Below, in pieces: positions 63,683-64,000 of a stretch of 64,000 bases of DNA. The position numbers and the translations under genes are program-made. The stretch is from the NCBI RefSeq assembly GCF_006569205.1, contig NZ_VIGD01000007.1:1-64000 (forward strand), read 5' to 3'. Positions within the stretch are counted from its first letter, which is position 1. Each line of letters begins with the position of its first letter. Source of the DNA: Ureibacillus terrenus (lineage in GTDB: Bacteria; Bacillota; Bacilli; Bacillales_A; Planococcaceae). The notes under the pieces were generated by a model that was not told the origin of the DNA, searched no databases, and saw nothing but the letters and a program-made list of their open reading frames with translations.

Positions 63683-64000
63683 TTATTCCCGGGATTCATC
63701 CCGCTTTAATTTTTTTCTTTTTTCCTTCCTTAATCTTTGCCTTTCTATACCTGCTTTATGCATTTTTTCTTCCTCTTCCGTTTCCGGGTAAACTGCAGGA
63801 ATCGGAGTCGGTTTTCCATGTTCATCAAGCGCTACCATCGTCACATATGATTCCGTTGTCAGCCTTTTTTCTCCTGTCTTGACACAGCGGGACATCACGC
63901 GCACATACACTTCCATGGATGTTCTCCCAGTGGAGGTGATGATCCCTTCCAATTCCAACACATCTCCCACATAGGCAGGAGAAACGAAATCGACCGAATC
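63683..64000 (-). CDS. Acyl-CoA thioesterase, hotdog fold (cut by right window edge)
   Basis: The frame is open to base 64000, so the N-terminus lies outside. The visible part (about 106 codons) begins DSVDFVSPAYVGDVLELEG and continues TSMEVYVRVMSRCVKTGEKR, VTMVALDEHGKPTPIPAVYP. This is the second half of a cytosolic acyl-CoA thioesterase of the YkhA/BFIT type, which hydrolyses acyl-CoA to free acid and CoA. The lysine-rich C-terminal tail (RLRKEKRKKLKRDESRE) is charged and probably flexible. The substrate chain length is not readable. It converges on hemAT. Confidence 0.88.
   Translation of the reverse strand, partial: DSVDFVSPAYVGDVLELEGIITSTGRTSMEVYVRVMSRCVKTGEKRLTTESYVTMVALDEHGKPTPIPAVYPETEEEEKMHKAGIERQRLRKEKRKKLKRDESRE

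Overview
The window carries the conserved translation/transcription core of a low-GC Gram-positive genome, read almost entirely on the minus strand. The order ctsR-mcsA-mcsB-clpC-radA-yacL-ispD-ispF-gltX-cysS-mrnC-rlmB-rae1-sigH-rpmG-secE-nusG-rplKA-rplJL-rpoBC-rplGB-rpsL-rpsG-fusA-tuf, then rpsJ to rplQ, ecfA1-ecfA2-ecfT-truA and rplM-rpsI, is the order known from Bacillus subtilis, here reversed. Protein sequences, GGAGG-type ribosome binding sites, TTG/GTG starts and T-box use all fit Bacillales. A relative of Lysinibacillus/Ureibacillus (Planococcaceae) is my inference, not proven.

Layout. 1-591: C-terminal part of a DDE transposase cut by the window edge. 875-1918: zinc alcohol dehydrogenase. 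1998-3779: rpsI, rplM and truA. 3795-6279: shared ECF vitamin-transporter module. 6633-20895: alpha, spc and S10 ribosomal protein operons with rpoA, secY, adk and infA. 21376-29173: an accessory block between tuf and rpsJ, holding a BceRS-BceAB-type antimicrobial-peptide sensing and detoxification module, a LysR regulator and malate synthase G. 29366-34120: str operon (tuf, fusA, rpsG, rpsL, rplGB). 34366-46362: rpoC, rpoB, a methyltransferase, L7/L12, L10, L1, L11, NusG, SecE and L33. 47091-56330: sigH, rae1, rlmB, mrnC, cysS (behind a Cys T-box), gltX, ispF, ispD, yacL and radA. 56577-61135: clpC-mcsB-mcsA-ctsR under a CtsR box. 61332-64000: two small membrane proteins, a HemAT-type oxygen sensor and an acyl-CoA thioesterase cut by the right edge.

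Regulation is readable in many gaps. There are sigma-A promoters with 17-18 bp spacers before rplM, ecfA1, rpsJ, rplGB, rpoB, rplJ, rplK, rpmG, sigH, gltX, ctsR and hemAT. Structured leaders lie before rplM (L13 leader), rplJ (L10 leader with attenuator), cysS (T-box, UGC specifier), rpoB and infA. A structured RNA lies directly downstream of rplQ. A BceR-type inverted repeat overlaps the bceS stop codon.

Three genes expected from B. subtilis synteny are absent from their usual places: map (between adk and infA), cysE (between gltX and cysS) and disA (between radA and yacL). I see no CRISPR array, tRNA, rRNA, prophage or clearly new multi-gene system. The most interesting undescribed material is non-coding: the RNA downstream of rplQ, the long infA leader in the map position, the 18-bp perfect hairpin between rpsG and fusA, and a hairpin that separates the nusG ribosome binding site from its start codon.
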